From JANQQZ01 sp039187315 (lineage in GTDB: Bacteria > Planctomycetota > Phycisphaerae > Phycisphaerales > UBA1924): 64,000 nt of DNA. The stretch covers positions 1-64,000 of the forward strand of contig JBCCZQ010000007.1 of assembly GCA_039187315.1 (NCBI GenBank), read 5' to 3'. Position numbers and translations under genes: made by a program. Of the stretch, positions 8,590 to 17,336 are shown piece by piece. A model generated the notes under the pieces. The model did no database searches. It saw only the letters and a program-made list of their open reading frames with translations, and was not told where the DNA came from. Position 1 is the stretch's first letter; each line of letters starts with the position of its first letter.

Positions 8590-9624
8590 CTACTGCTGTT
8601 CGAAGATCGATGGCTCATCGAGCGATTCGACGCCCGCCCCGATGTGATCCGCGCCCAGCTTGGTTAGCTGACGCCCGCGCCGCGTCCGCGCGAGGAATCC
8701 GATCTGCAGCAGATAGGGCTCCACGACATCCTCAAGGGTGCCGGCGTCCTGGCTGAGCGTGGCGGCGATCGCCTCCAGCCCGACCGGGCCGCCGCGGTAG
8801 ACCTCGGCGATCGCGCGCAGGTACGCGCGGTCGAGCTCGTCCAACCCGACCGCGTCGATCCCCTCAAGGACGAGCGCCGCGTCGACCGTCGATTCGGACA
8901 CCCGGCCATCCGCCCGAACGTCGGCGAAGTCGCGCACGCGTCGCAGCAGCCGGTTCGCGATACGCGGAGTGCCGCGGCTCCGCCCGGCGATGCGCGAGAG
9001 CGCCCCCGTGTCGGACCGGTCCATGCCAAGGATCCCCGCCGAGCGGTGCAGGATCTCCAGCAGATCGGCCGGGCTGTAGAACTTCAGGTGGTGCACCAGT
9101 CCGAAACGGGAACGCAGCGGAGCGCTGAGCAGCCCGGCACGGGTGGTTGCGCCGATGAGCGTGAACGGCTGGCAGTTGACCTGCACGGTCTGCGCGTGCA
9201 GCCCGCTGTCGATCGTGATGTCGATACGGAAGTCCTCCATCGCGGGGTAGATGAACTCCTCGACTGCAACGGGCAGCCGGTGGATCTCGTCGATGAACAG
9301 GACGTCCCGCGGCTCGAGGCGTGTAAGCGTTGCGACCAGATCCGTCCCCCTGGCCAGCGCGGGGCCGCTGGTGGCGTGGACCTTCGAGCCCATCTCGGCA
9401 GCGATCACGTGCGCAAGCGTGGTCTTGCCCAGGCCGGGCGGACCGTGGAAGAGGATGTGCTCCACGGCCTCGCTGCGCTGCCGGCCGGCCTCGACCGCGA
9501 TGGTCAGCCGCTCGATCAGGTCGCGCTGGCCGATGTATTCGGGCAACGTCGCCGGACGGAGCGCGTTGCCCGCGGCGTGGTCTTCCGGCGTGCCAGCCGG
9601 GCTCATCAGGCGTTCCGTCGCCAT
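8590..9624 (-). CDS. ruvB: Holliday junction branch migration helicase RuvB
   Basis: AAA+ ATPase motor that drives branch migration with RuvA. The 344-aa protein shows LPEYIGQRDLIERL, Walker A HGPPGLGKTTLAH, Walker B VLFIDEIHRL, sensor 1 FTLIGATTRAGLLSAPLRSRF (Arg finger region), and the winged-helix end GGPVGLEAIAATLSQD ... EPYLLQIGFLARTRRGR. ATG 9624 gives the standard length; the frame extends 27 codons further upstream without family similarity. ruvA and ruvC are not next to it. Confidence 0.96.
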   Translation of the reverse strand: MATERLMSPAGTPEDHAAGNALRPATLPEYIGQRDLIERLTIAVEAGRQRSEAVEHILFHGPPGLGKTTLAHVIAAEMGSKVHATSGPALARGTDLVATLTRLEPRDVLFIDEIHRLPVAVEEFIYPAMEDFRIDITIDSGLHAQTVQVNCQPFTLIGATTRAGLLSAPLRSRFGLVHHLKFYSPADLLEILHRSAGILGMDRSDTGALSRIAGRSRGTPRIANRLLRRVRDFADVRADGRVSESTVDAALVLEGIDAVGLDELDRAYLRAIAEVYRGGPVGLEAIAATLSQDAGTLEDVVEPYLLQIGFLARTRRGRQLTKLGADHIGAGVESLDEPSIFEQQ

Positions 9625-9670
9625 GCACCCTCCATCCGGTCGTGTCACGGCGCTGTATCGCCGGGTCCGG

Positions 9671-11794
9671 TCAGTCGTTTGCGGCCAACGCTCCTTCGCC
9701 GCCACGGGGCAGCAACTCGGGGGCGCACGCGAGGTTGTAGGCGGTGATCGCCGCGTTCGTCGCCGACTGGATCAGGTACTCCTCGATCGCCAGCTCGATG
9801 CGGTCGTTCTGCGTGTGCCATCCGAAGCGGTAGTCGCTCCGGCCGACCTCGTCCCAGAAGAAGCCCGGGATGCCGACCTCGTTGAAGGCGGCGTGGTCCG
9901 ATCCGCTGTGCGTGTTGATCGTCGCGCCGGTGGGCCGGATGTTGACGTCGAGCCAGCCGGCGCGGTCGTCGTTGTCGGGGTTGTCATCTGCCAGGAGCAC
10001 CCCGCGATCGATCTCGCTGAAGAACTGGCCGTTGGTGGGCGCGGTGGCGGCCGCGAGATAGTCGACCATGACGTCGGCCGCGGGGATACCGCCCTCGTAG
10101 TTCGTGCCACCGTCGTCGACGAAGGTCGCCGAGATACGGGCCCGCTCTTCATCGGAGAGCGACGCGACATATGCCCTGGCGCCGAGCAGGCCCTGCTCCT
10201 CACCCGTCCACAGGATGAAGCGGATCGTCCGCTTGGGCCGAGCACCGACCGCCGCGAGAATGCGGGCGGCCTCGAGTGTGACGGCGGTGCCCGTGCCGTT
10301 GTCGAGGGTGCCCTGGCTGCCGGGCCCGTTCCAGGAATCCACGTGGGCCGAGACGATCACGACCTCGTCCGGTCGCTCGGTGCCGGGGATCTCGGCTATG
10401 GTGTTGTAGAGCGGGATCGGGCCATCTTCGAAGGTGTGGTCCAGATCGAACTCGAGGTAGACGCCCTGGCCGTCCGCCAGATCGGAGTTGATCCAGCGGT
10501 AATCAGAGTCGCGGATGTTGACTTCGACGTCCTGGCCGACGTCTTCACGCGTCAGTCGCAGCAGGTCTTGCCCTCGCTTGACGGAGGTGGTCCAGACGCG
10601 TTCATCCTGCGAGCTCGAGACGAAGCCGGCCGGGCCCTCCAGCAAGATCGCGTGCATGATGTATTTTTCGAGCTTGGCCGGGTCGACCTCGGGCGGCTGG
10701 AGTTCCGCTTGGAAGACGTAGACCGCCTCATCGCTCTCCTCGAGGCGTTCGATGCGGGTGGAGCCATCGATGAGCGGGAACTCGAGAGGCCGATCGCCCA
10801 CCGGAGTCCGCCACACGAAGCTGAGGATGCCATCCTCATACGCGGGATCGACCATGCCGCTCATGAAGCCGAGGCCGGGCATGCCGACGCTGCCGGTCAC
10901 GCCGCCGTCGTCCGCGAGTCGGACGTTCATCTGGAAGACCTGCCGCCCGTTCGGGACAGCGGGGCCGCTCGCGGTCCCGAGCCAGGTGCCGGAGACCCCG
11001 TCGTCGCGGTAGGACGGGTCGCTGGTGAAGGTTGGAGCCTGGCCGCTAACGACCATCTGGCGGATCTCGGCCTTGAGCAGGTGCCGGGCGGCCATTGCAC
11101 GACCGATGCCGCGGATCCCCTGGCGCCCGCCCTGATAGGGCGAGTGCAGCACCCAGGCCCCTTCGAACGAGCCGGCGGCGGCCTCGAGTTCGTCGAGCGT
11201 GGTCGGCATTTTGACAACGCGGCCCCGGACCGGGCCGTCGGTGCCCGGTGCCCAGCTAAGGGTGGTGAACTCGAGCCCACGGACCTCGTTGAATGTCGCC
11301 TCGTCGCCTTCTGCATCACGCGCGAGGACCCGCCCGGACGATGGGCCGCGGTCAAAGCGGAGCGTGGCCTCTTCCCAGACCCGGTTCTCAACGTTGACCA
11401 GACCCCATTCGGTCAAGCGTTCGGCTGCCCACAGGTTGGTCTCCTCGAGCGCGGTCGAGGCGGTCAGTCGCGGTCCGACCGTGACGCAGAGGTGACGCAG
11501 GTGGTCCATCACCGCGTTGCGGTTCTTGCCCTCTTCAAGGATCGCCCGGATCGTGCGCTCGTCGCCCATCGGGATGTCGGGCACCGGCACAACCTCTCCC
11601 GCAACCACCGCGTATCGTGATCCGGGTTCGCCCAGCGCAGGACGTTCGGCCTGCACGGAGCCGTGATCAGCGCTCGATGAGGGACCAGAGCAGGCCGTCG
11701 CCGCGAGCACACCGATCGAGGCACCGGCAAGGATGAAGGATCGGGCGATCGGGAATCGGTCCCTGCGTCGAGACGGAACGGATGACTGAGCCAT
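9671..11794 (-). CDS. M28-family zinc metallopeptidase, lipoprotein
   Basis: A 707-aa exported peptidase. The N-terminus SRRRDRFPIARSFILAG followed by LAATACSG is a signal peptide with a lipobox (Cys after ATA), so it is probably an outer- or periplasm-facing lipoprotein. The C-terminal half holds the M28 aminopeptidase-type domain with its zinc ligands in order: VSAHVDSWNGPGSQGTLDNG (His, Asp), WTGEEQGLLGA (catalytic Glu plus ligand Glu), VDDGG, and a late SGSDHAAF His. Residues ~190-420 form an inserted segment with a PA-like section. ATG 11794 is chosen because GGAGAA lies a suitable distance upstream; the longer start at 11839 has no such site. Confidence 0.88.
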   Translation of the reverse strand: MAQSSVPSRRRDRFPIARSFILAGASIGVLAATACSGPSSSADHGSVQAERPALGEPGSRYAVVAGEVVPVPDIPMGDERTIRAILEEGKNRNAVMDHLRHLCVTVGPRLTASTALEETNLWAAERLTEWGLVNVENRVWEEATLRFDRGPSSGRVLARDAEGDEATFNEVRGLEFTTLSWAPGTDGPVRGRVVKMPTTLDELEAAAGSFEGAWVLHSPYQGGRQGIRGIGRAMAARHLLKAEIRQMVVSGQAPTFTSDPSYRDDGVSGTWLGTASGPAVPNGRQVFQMNVRLADDGGVTGSVGMPGLGFMSGMVDPAYEDGILSFVWRTPVGDRPLEFPLIDGSTRIERLEESDEAVYVFQAELQPPEVDPAKLEKYIMHAILLEGPAGFVSSSQDERVWTTSVKRGQDLLRLTREDVGQDVEVNIRDSDYRWINSDLADGQGVYLEFDLDHTFEDGPIPLYNTIAEIPGTERPDEVVIVSAHVDSWNGPGSQGTLDNGTGTAVTLEAARILAAVGARPKRTIRFILWTGEEQGLLGARAYVASLSDEERARISATFVDDGGTNYEGGIPAADVMVDYLAAATAPTNGQFFSEIDRGVLLADDNPDNDDRAGWLDVNIRPTGATINTHSGSDHAAFNEVGIPGFFWDEVGRSDYRFGWHTQNDRIELAIEEYLIQSATNAAITAYNLACAPELLPRGGEGALAAND

Positions 11795-11884
11795 GTTCGC
11801 GGGTTCTCCAAGCATGACAGTGTGTGTGTTGATCGGCATCCTACCTGATGCCCGCGGAGGGCGCTCGCGTTTGGATAGCCGGCT

Positions 11885-13123
11885 GTGACCGATGCGATCC
11901 AGGCATTCCCGGCGGCGCTGTGGGGCATCCTCGCCGAAGCTGGGCTGTGGCTGCTGTTCGGCTTCGCGGTCGCGGGCTTGCTACACGAGTGGATCCCCAC
12001 GAGATGGCTGCGATCTCAGCTCGGACGCCCCGGGCCCGCGTCGGTCGTCAAGGGCACGCTGATCGGCGCACCGCTGCCGCTGTGCTCCTGCTCGGTCATA
12101 CCGGCGGCGGCCTCGCTCCGGCGGGGGGGTGCTTCCAAGGGGGCGTCCGCCTCGTTCGCCGTGGCCACGCCGGAGATCGACGTGCCCGCGGCTGGGCTGA
12201 CCTGGGCGCTGCTTGGACCGGTCATCGCGGTCGCGCGTGTTGTTGGAGCCGCGGTCTCGGCGATCACCGCGGGGCTGCTGATCGACGCGTTCGATCGGCG
12301 GGAGCAGGAGCGAACAGCGGCGACCGACGCTGTGGAGACATCCTCGAGCTGCCACCATGAGCATCACGTCCCGCGGCTCGAAGACGAGCCCGAACCGGCG
12401 CACAGGCCGCTGAACAGGCCGGTCCTTGCCAGGCTCGGCCGGGCACTCCGCTATGGCTTTGTTGATCTTCCGATCGATCTGGCGTTCTGGCTGACGATCG
12501 GTCTGGTGCTGTCGGCGGTGGTCGAGGTGACGCTGCCCGCGTCGGTTCTTGAAGGCGGCGGCGGGGCCGGAGCGCTTGGCATCCTCGCGGCGATGGGCAT
12601 CGGGCTGGTGGTGTACGTCTGCGCGACCGGCTCGACCCCGCTTGCCGCGGCGCTCGTGATGAAGGGACTCAGCCCCGGAGCGGCACTGGCGTTCCTGCTC
12701 GCTGGTCCGGCGACGAACCCGGCGACGATGGCCTGGGTCCGCCAGGATCTAGGCAAGCGGGCGCTGGTGATCTATGTGCTGGCGATCGGTGGCGTCGCCT
12801 TCCTGGCCGGATTGGGGATGGATCTCGCGGCGGGCACGTTCGCCTTGGTGCCCGAAGCGGGTGCGGCCGCGGGCCACGGTGTCCGTGCCTCGGATCTCGG
12901 CGGAGCGCTGCTCGCTGCCTTGCTGACATTCGCGCTTCTTCGCCCGCGGCTCGATCGCTGGATCGGGCGCAGGCAGGCATCGGATGTCAGGCCGTGCTGC
13001 CAACAGGACCACGAGAAGGTCGGCGATACCGGCTCGGCGCAGCCGGCTCACGCGGATCAGCCTGTGCCGCTCGGGCTTTCAGTCCAGGGGCAGCCCCTTG
13101 CGTCGCCAGAGCGAGGCGAGTGA
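11885..13123 (+). CDS. Permease of the ArsP/DUF318 (SO_0444-like) metal efflux family
   Basis: A 412-aa inner-membrane protein with about eight to ten hydrophobic segments in two halves. The first half carries PLCSCSVIPAAASLRRGGAS followed by SFAVATPEID, the diagnostic CSC motif of the DUF318 permeases proposed to export Cu/Zn or organoarsenicals. The second half repeats the idea with CATGSTPLAAALVMKGLSPG. A cytoplasmic His/Cys-rich loop (SSSCHHEHH) and a late CCQQDHE could bind metal. GTG start at 11885. The 3' end overlaps the convergent gene by 45 bp. The substrate is not determinable from sequence. Confidence 0.8.
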   Translation: MTDAIQAFPAALWGILAEAGLWLLFGFAVAGLLHEWIPTRWLRSQLGRPGPASVVKGTLIGAPLPLCSCSVIPAAASLRRGGASKGASASFAVATPEIDVPAAGLTWALLGPVIAVARVVGAAVSAITAGLLIDAFDRREQERTAATDAVETSSSCHHEHHVPRLEDEPEPAHRPLNRPVLARLGRALRYGFVDLPIDLAFWLTIGLVLSAVVEVTLPASVLEGGGGAGALGILAAMGIGLVVYVCATGSTPLAAALVMKGLSPGAALAFLLAGPATNPATMAWVRQDLGKRALVIYVLAIGGVAFLAGLGMDLAAGTFALVPEAGAAAGHGVRASDLGGALLAALLTFALLRPRLDRWIGRRQASDVRPCCQQDHEKVGDTGSAQPAHADQPVPLGLSVQGQPLASPERGE

Positions 13124-14602
13124 TCGCAGGTCGATGGGCTCCCAGACCTTGCCGTCGGGCAGCTGCTCGCGGATGAGTGCCCCGGAAGGGTTGAGTTCGC
13201 GGACCAGCTCGGGAGCGCCCGGGGTCACCGTTGAGCGGAGCGTCCAGCCGCGGCTGTTGTCGGATTTCTGGAAGATGTCCCTGCGGTAGGAGACGCTCGT
13301 TGCATCCGGACGGTAGGCGTAGAAGGCGAACTCGCCGGGCGTCTCTGCGAGTGCCAGGATGTCGGGCAGCAGCAACGCGAGCGCGGTCGGAAGGTAGCCC
13401 TCGCGCTGGATCGCCAGCTGGACGGTCTCCGATCGGCCGTTGGGCGATTGCGTGGTGACCAGGAGCTGCTCGAACCCGTCGCGGGCGCCGACCGAGCTGA
13501 ACGTCGAGGTGCGTCCGTCGCGTTTGATCGCGATCGTGATCTCCCAGGCCTCCTCGGAGAAGTCCTCGCTGACCCAGTAGGTGCCCCGAGAGTCGTAGAT
13601 GACCAGCGGCTGGTTGGATCCCTGCCGCTCGAGGGTCCTGGCTTCCAGGCGGACGATGTAGCCGGGGCTCTCCGAAGCGGTCGAGCTGCCGCCTGCGGTC
13701 ATGTCGCGCCGGGAGCCCAGGCTGGCGCTCACACGGCGGTACCCGATCTCCTCGTCCTCGCCCCCGCCGGAAGGTGCGTAGAGGCGCGCCCATCGTTCGC
13801 CGTAGGCATCGATCACGCTCCGGAGCTGTTCCGATGCGAGGCCTGCGAGGAGCTGCTCGCCCTCTTTGACTGCGACACCGCGCTGCTCGTAGCGAGCCTC
13901 GGCGCTATCGAAGGTGACTGTGGCGAGCATGCCGTCGAGCACGCCGGCGAGCTCATCGAACCCCTCGGATGGGGCGGTCGAGTCCCAGACGAGCATGCGT
14001 CCTTCGCCTAGATCGATCAACGCGACGCCCCGGACGGTCTCGCCTTCGCTGCGGGTTGCGGGTTGGAGGATGAAGAAGCGGTAGGCCTCACCGCCCAGGA
14101 ACCCGACGGGCTCGACGGTCCTGAGCTGGCGTGCGAAGGTCGCCAACGGGACTCGGCTGGGGCGATCTGCGTCGCCGTCCGTTACCGCGAAGGCCTCTTT
14201 GAGGTTCAGCAGCACGGCCTCGGCCGCGGCCTGGGCGGTCAGGCTGGTGTTGGCCGAGGTCCGCGACGAGACGGCGATGCGGTAGCGGCTATCCGGTCCG
14301 ACGATATCGGCGTGCGTGGCTGAGCCGAGACGCCGTGATGTCGCGGTAGCTCCGACCGGCAGCCGGAACCGCATCCCCAGCGATGGCAGCTCGAAAGCGG
14401 TCGCCGCCAGCTCAATCGAGCCGGGTTGCTGAGCGGTGTCTGCTCGGGAGTCTGCGGGCGACTGAGCCTGAACGTGCACGGGGGCGAAGACAGCAGGACC
14501 CGCGATGCCCGCGGCAGCGATGCACATGCGGAGGATCCCGGCTCGGGTGCACGCCACCCGTTGCGGCGGAGAGGCTGGGTTCGGGCCTGTTCGATGCGTC
14601 AT
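13079..14602 (-). CDS. Secreted protein of unknown function
   Basis: A 507-aa protein not matched to a family I recognise. ATG 14602 begins MTHRTGPNPASPPQR and is followed by a hydrophobic stretch and FAPVHVQAQ, a plausible signal peptidase I site, so it is probably periplasmic. The mature part contains two similar-looking beta-rich sections (one near FRLPVGATATSRRLGS, one near ITIAIKRDGRTSTFSSVGAR) of the kind seen in small PsbP/LpqN-like lipid- or ligand-binding folds; that resemblance is weak. Its 5' end faces the S10 operon, sharing a 295-bp divergent region. Confidence 0.7.
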   Translation of the reverse strand: MTHRTGPNPASPPQRVACTRAGILRMCIAAAGIAGPAVFAPVHVQAQSPADSRADTAQQPGSIELAATAFELPSLGMRFRLPVGATATSRRLGSATHADIVGPDSRYRIAVSSRTSANTSLTAQAAAEAVLLNLKEAFAVTDGDADRPSRVPLATFARQLRTVEPVGFLGGEAYRFFILQPATRSEGETVRGVALIDLGEGRMLVWDSTAPSEGFDELAGVLDGMLATVTFDSAEARYEQRGVAVKEGEQLLAGLASEQLRSVIDAYGERWARLYAPSGGGEDEEIGYRRVSASLGSRRDMTAGGSSTASESPGYIVRLEARTLERQGSNQPLVIYDSRGTYWVSEDFSEEAWEITIAIKRDGRTSTFSSVGARDGFEQLLVTTQSPNGRSETVQLAIQREGYLPTALALLLPDILALAETPGEFAFYAYRPDATSVSYRRDIFQKSDNSRGWTLRSTVTPGAPELVRELNPSGALIREQLPDGKVWEPIDLRSLASLWRRKGLPLD

Positions 14603-14693
14603 GGGGCATGTCTCCGACGCAGCCCGAGGCGGGGTGCTGCGAGATCCGGTCCGAGCGATGCGAATAAAAGTGCTCTTGACGGATCCTTGGTGA

Positions 14694-14721
14694 TTGACCG
14701 GCGGCCGGGGGGGCCTACGCT
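14694..14721 (+). promoter_or_regulatory. Candidate sigma-70 promoter for the S10 operon
   Basis: TTGACC (14694-14699) and TACGCT (14716-14721) with a 16-bp spacer, about 175 bp upstream of rpsJ. A second TTGACG at 14676 has no matching -10. The long untranslated leader that would result is common for ribosomal operons. The rest of 14603-14897 shows no gene I can support. Confidence 0.45.
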
Positions 14722-14897
14722 TTCCGTCCGTTCGGGTCGGAAACGGCCCGTTCTGTGGTGGTGTCGTCGGCCATATCGTCGGCGTTTCCAGAGTCTTTTC
14801 GGGGATGCCGGCGTCGTGCCGGTGTCCGAGGCGTGGCCGGCCGACCGGCGGCGTAGCTTTTTCGTCCCCTCGGGGCCGGCACGGAGCAGCAGGCGCG

Positions 14898-15206
14898 ATG
14901 AACGGCGGCAAGATCCGCATCCGGATGGAAGCGTACGACCACATCGCCCTCGATGCGTCGGCGAAGGAGATCGTCGACCACGCCAAGCGGACCAACGCGA
15001 AGGTCAGCGGGCCTGTGCCCCTGCCGACGCGGATCGAGAAGTACACGGTGCTGCGGAGCCCGTTTGTCAATAAGAAGAGCCGCGAGCAGTTCGAGATCCG
15101 CACGCACAAGCGGATCATCGACATCTTCGAGCCCAACGCCCGGACGGTCGAGGCGCTCAACCGGCTCGTGGTGCCCGCGGGCGTGTTTGTGAAGATTAAG
15201 GCGTAA
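14898..15206 (+). CDS. rpsJ: 30S ribosomal protein S10
   Basis: uS10, part of the 30S head and, as NusE, of transcription antitermination complexes. The 102-aa protein begins MNGGKIRIRMEAYDHIALD and contains GPVPLPTRIEKYTVLRSPFV and the RTHKRIIDI segment, all standard. ATG 14898 gives the normal length. First gene of the super-operon; rplC starts 4 bp after its stop. Confidence 0.97.
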   Translation: MNGGKIRIRMEAYDHIALDASAKEIVDHAKRTNAKVSGPVPLPTRIEKYTVLRSPFVNKKSREQFEIRTHKRIIDIFEPNARTVEALNRLVVPAGVFVKIKA

Positions 15207-15209
15207 CCG

Positions 15210-15890
15210 ATGGTCCCGACCCTCCTTGGCACGAAACGCGGCATGACCCGGGTCTACACCGAGGACGGGCGGAGCCTGCCCGTGACCGTCATCGAGCTCG
15301 GGCCGTGCGTGGTGACGCAGGTCAAGACGCCGGAAACCGACGGCTACTCGTCGGTGCAACTGGGCTTCGGCGAGCGGAAGCCGCGGACCGCGACCATCCC
15401 TGTTATGGCCCACGACGCCAAAGCCGGCACCACGCCCAAGCATCACCACGCGGAGTTCCGGACCGACAACGACGATGCCGGCTATGAGCTGGGCCAGGTG
15501 CTGACCGTGGCTGATCTGGAAGGTGTCAAGTTCGTCGATGTGACGGGCACGAGCAAGGGCAAGGGCTTCCAGGGCGGGATGAAGCGGCACGGCTTCAAGG
15601 GTCAGCTGGCCAGCCATGGCGTGGAGCGGAAGCACCGCTCGCCGGGCTCGATCGGCGGTCACGCGAGCAACGCGGGCAAGGCCGGTCGAATTAAAAAGGG
15701 CAAGAAGATGGCCGGTCAGACCGGCAACGAGCAGGTCACGGTCCGCAGCCTGGACGTTGTCCGGATCGATGCGGAGCGGAATCTCCTGCTCGTCAAAGGG
15801 CCGGTCCCCGGGCACAACACGGCGATGGTCCGTGTCCGACCCGCGAGCCGGCTGTACAGGTCGAAGGCCGCCGTCGTGGCGGCAGGATGA
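15210..15890 (+). CDS. rplC: 50S ribosomal protein L3
   Basis: uL3, an early-assembly protein reaching the peptidyl transferase centre. The 226-aa protein has the N-terminal LLGTKRGMTRVYTEDG, the internal VDVTGTSKGKGFQGGMKRH loop, the central HRSPGSIGGHA extension that contacts 23S rRNA, and the GNEQVTVRSLDVV end. Unlike all other gene pairs of the S10 block it is followed by a 326-bp gap with a strong hairpin before rplD. Confidence 0.97.
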   Translation: MVPTLLGTKRGMTRVYTEDGRSLPVTVIELGPCVVTQVKTPETDGYSSVQLGFGERKPRTATIPVMAHDAKAGTTPKHHHAEFRTDNDDAGYELGQVLTVADLEGVKFVDVTGTSKGKGFQGGMKRHGFKGQLASHGVERKHRSPGSIGGHASNAGKAGRIKKGKKMAGQTGNEQVTVRSLDVVRIDAERNLLLVKGPVPGHNTAMVRVRPASRLYRSKAAVVAAG

Positions 15891-15892
15891 GA

Positions 15893-15925
15893 AGAGCCCG
15901 GCACGGTCGCCGGGCTCTGGTTGTT
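15893..15925 (+). terminator. Terminator- or attenuator-like hairpin after rplC
   Basis: Perfect 10-bp stem AGAGCCCGGC / GCCGGGCTCT (15893-15902 and 15909-15918) with a 6-nt loop ACGGTC, starting 3 bp after the rplC stop and followed by the moderately T-rich GGTTGTTTG. It sits inside the S10 operon, so it would have to be leaky, attenuating or regulated. The U tract is imperfect. Confidence 0.6.
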
Positions 15926-16216
15926 TGAACGGTCCGTCGGGCGGTGGACAACGCTCGGCGGGGCCGGCAGGCCGGACGGGGCGGCGAGAGCCGTGCCGGA
16001 AGGAACCGCCGGTCGAGACATCACTGGTGACCGGGCCCCGGCCCGATCACGACGGCCGAGTCGAACCCGGGCCGTCCCGCTCCTTCGAGGCGACTCGTCG
16101 GAGAGCCCCAGCCCCGAAGGGGGTGTCAGGCAACAGGCGGCGGAACGGGTAGGCGAAGCACACAGCGTCCGGCGGCGTGCCGGGCGTGAGCGAAGGCGTC
16201 AGGACGGAAGACACGA
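15919..16216 (+). promoter_or_regulatory. Hairpin-rich non-coding leader before rplD
   Basis: No supported gene lies in this gap; the one long frame through it is Arg-rich with no family resemblance and runs out of frame into rplD. Several stems can be drawn: CCGGTC 16009-16014 with GACCGG 16029-16034, and a perfect 7-bp GACGGCC 16051-16057 with GGCCGTC 16070-16076 around a 12-nt loop. A structured ribosomal-protein leader RNA for the rplD-onward part of the operon is a reasonable inference; no known class is recognised. Confidence 0.4.
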
Positions 16217-17026
16217 ATGGACGTGCCTGTCTACAACATGCAAGGGTCGAAGGTCGGCGACATGCCGATCGATACAGCGGCCCTTTCCGCGTCTCTGGTC
16301 GACGACGGCATTAATGCTGCCCTGATCAAGCAGGCGTATGTGATGTACCACGCGAACCGGCGTCAGGGCTCGGCCCGGACGCGTGGGCGCGGCAGCATCG
16401 CCGGCTCGACCGCCAAGATGTACAAGCAGAAGGGCACCGGTCGGGCGCGGCACTCGACCAAAAAGGTTCCGCAGTTCCGCGGCGGAGGTCGGGCTTTCGC
16501 CAAGACCAAGACACGCGAAGACTATCGCCAGACCATGCCGACCAAGATGCGTCGCAAGGCGAATCGCAACGCGCTGTTGGCCAAGATCCTCGGCTCCGAG
16601 GCCTTCGGCAGCGAGGTCCGCGTGATCGACAACCTGTCGATGTCGGCGCCCAAGACCAAGGACTTCGTGGCCTTTCTAGACGCGCTGAAGCTGGATCGAT
16701 CGGCTCTTGTGGTGCTCTCCGAGGACGCCGAGAAGTCCGAAGCGATCCGCAAGAGTGCCCGGAACGTGGGCGACATCGAGCTCTGCCCTCTGAGCCAGAT
16801 GACCGCGTTCGAGATGCTCAACCACCGCTACCTGGTCATCGGGCGGGACGAGCTGGAGGCGTGGCTGGCCGGCCCGAGCTCGCAGACCGACAAGCAGGCG
16901 AAGGTCGAGCCGATGGGCAAGCAGGCCAAGAAGCCCCGTCGCGAGGCGGCCCCGCGCGGCAAGAAAGTCCGCGGCAAAGGCAAGGCGTCTGCCGCTGCTG
17001 ATGCTCCTGCGAAGGAGGGTGCCTGA
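16217..17026 (+). CDS. rplD: 50S ribosomal protein L4 with basic tail
   Basis: uL4, an assembly and exit-tunnel protein, in E. coli also the autoregulator of the S10 operon. The 269-aa protein contains the tunnel loop region GSTAKMYKQKGTGRARHSTK followed by VPQFRGGGRAF, and the C-terminal CPLSQMTAFEMLNHRYLVIG. The last ~45 residues are a Lys/Arg/Ala-rich extension beyond the usual end. ATG 16217 follows a long untranslated gap; its stop overlaps rplW as TGATG. Confidence 0.96.
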   Translation: MDVPVYNMQGSKVGDMPIDTAALSASLVDDGINAALIKQAYVMYHANRRQGSARTRGRGSIAGSTAKMYKQKGTGRARHSTKKVPQFRGGGRAFAKTKTREDYRQTMPTKMRRKANRNALLAKILGSEAFGSEVRVIDNLSMSAPKTKDFVAFLDALKLDRSALVVLSEDAEKSEAIRKSARNVGDIELCPLSQMTAFEMLNHRYLVIGRDELEAWLAGPSSQTDKQAKVEPMGKQAKKPRREAAPRGKKVRGKGKASAAADAPAKEGA

Positions 17027-17301
17027 TGGACGCGGCCTATGTGATCAAGAAGCCGATCCTGACCGAGAAGTCGACGGCCGGGATGGAGATGGGCAAGTAC
17101 ACGTTCCTCGTCGACCGCCGGGCGACAAAGACGGACGTGAAGCAGGCGATCGAGCAGCTTTACGGCGTGAAGGTCGAGGGCGTGGCGACGCAGCTCCGCA
17201 AGGGCAAGGTCCGCCGATACCGCTACGGGTACGCGACGGAGTCGTCGACCAAGAAGGCCACCGTGACCCTCGCCGAGGGCGCGACGATCGAGCTGTTCTG
17301 A
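17026..17301 (+). CDS. rplW: 50S ribosomal protein L23
   Basis: uL23, at the exit tunnel rim where trigger factor and SRP dock. The 91-aa protein begins MDAAYVIKKPILTEKS and has the YTFLVDRRATKTDVKQAIEQ core typical of the family. The start overlaps the rplD stop by one base (TGATG). Confidence 0.95.
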   Translation: MDAAYVIKKPILTEKSTAGMEMGKYTFLVDRRATKTDVKQAIEQLYGVKVEGVATQLRKGKVRRYRYGYATESSTKKATVTLAEGATIELF

Positions 17302-17336
17302 GCAGGGCTTGAGGACGGGACGGAAGGACTGAACGA

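Noticed and set aside
9251..11620. 789-codon open frame on the plus strand
   Set aside because: Antisense to ruvB and the M28 peptidase; no recognisable motif.
15921..16325. 134-codon frame spanning the rplC-rplD gap
   Set aside because: Arg-rich, no family pattern, and runs out of frame into rplD; better read as non-coding leader.
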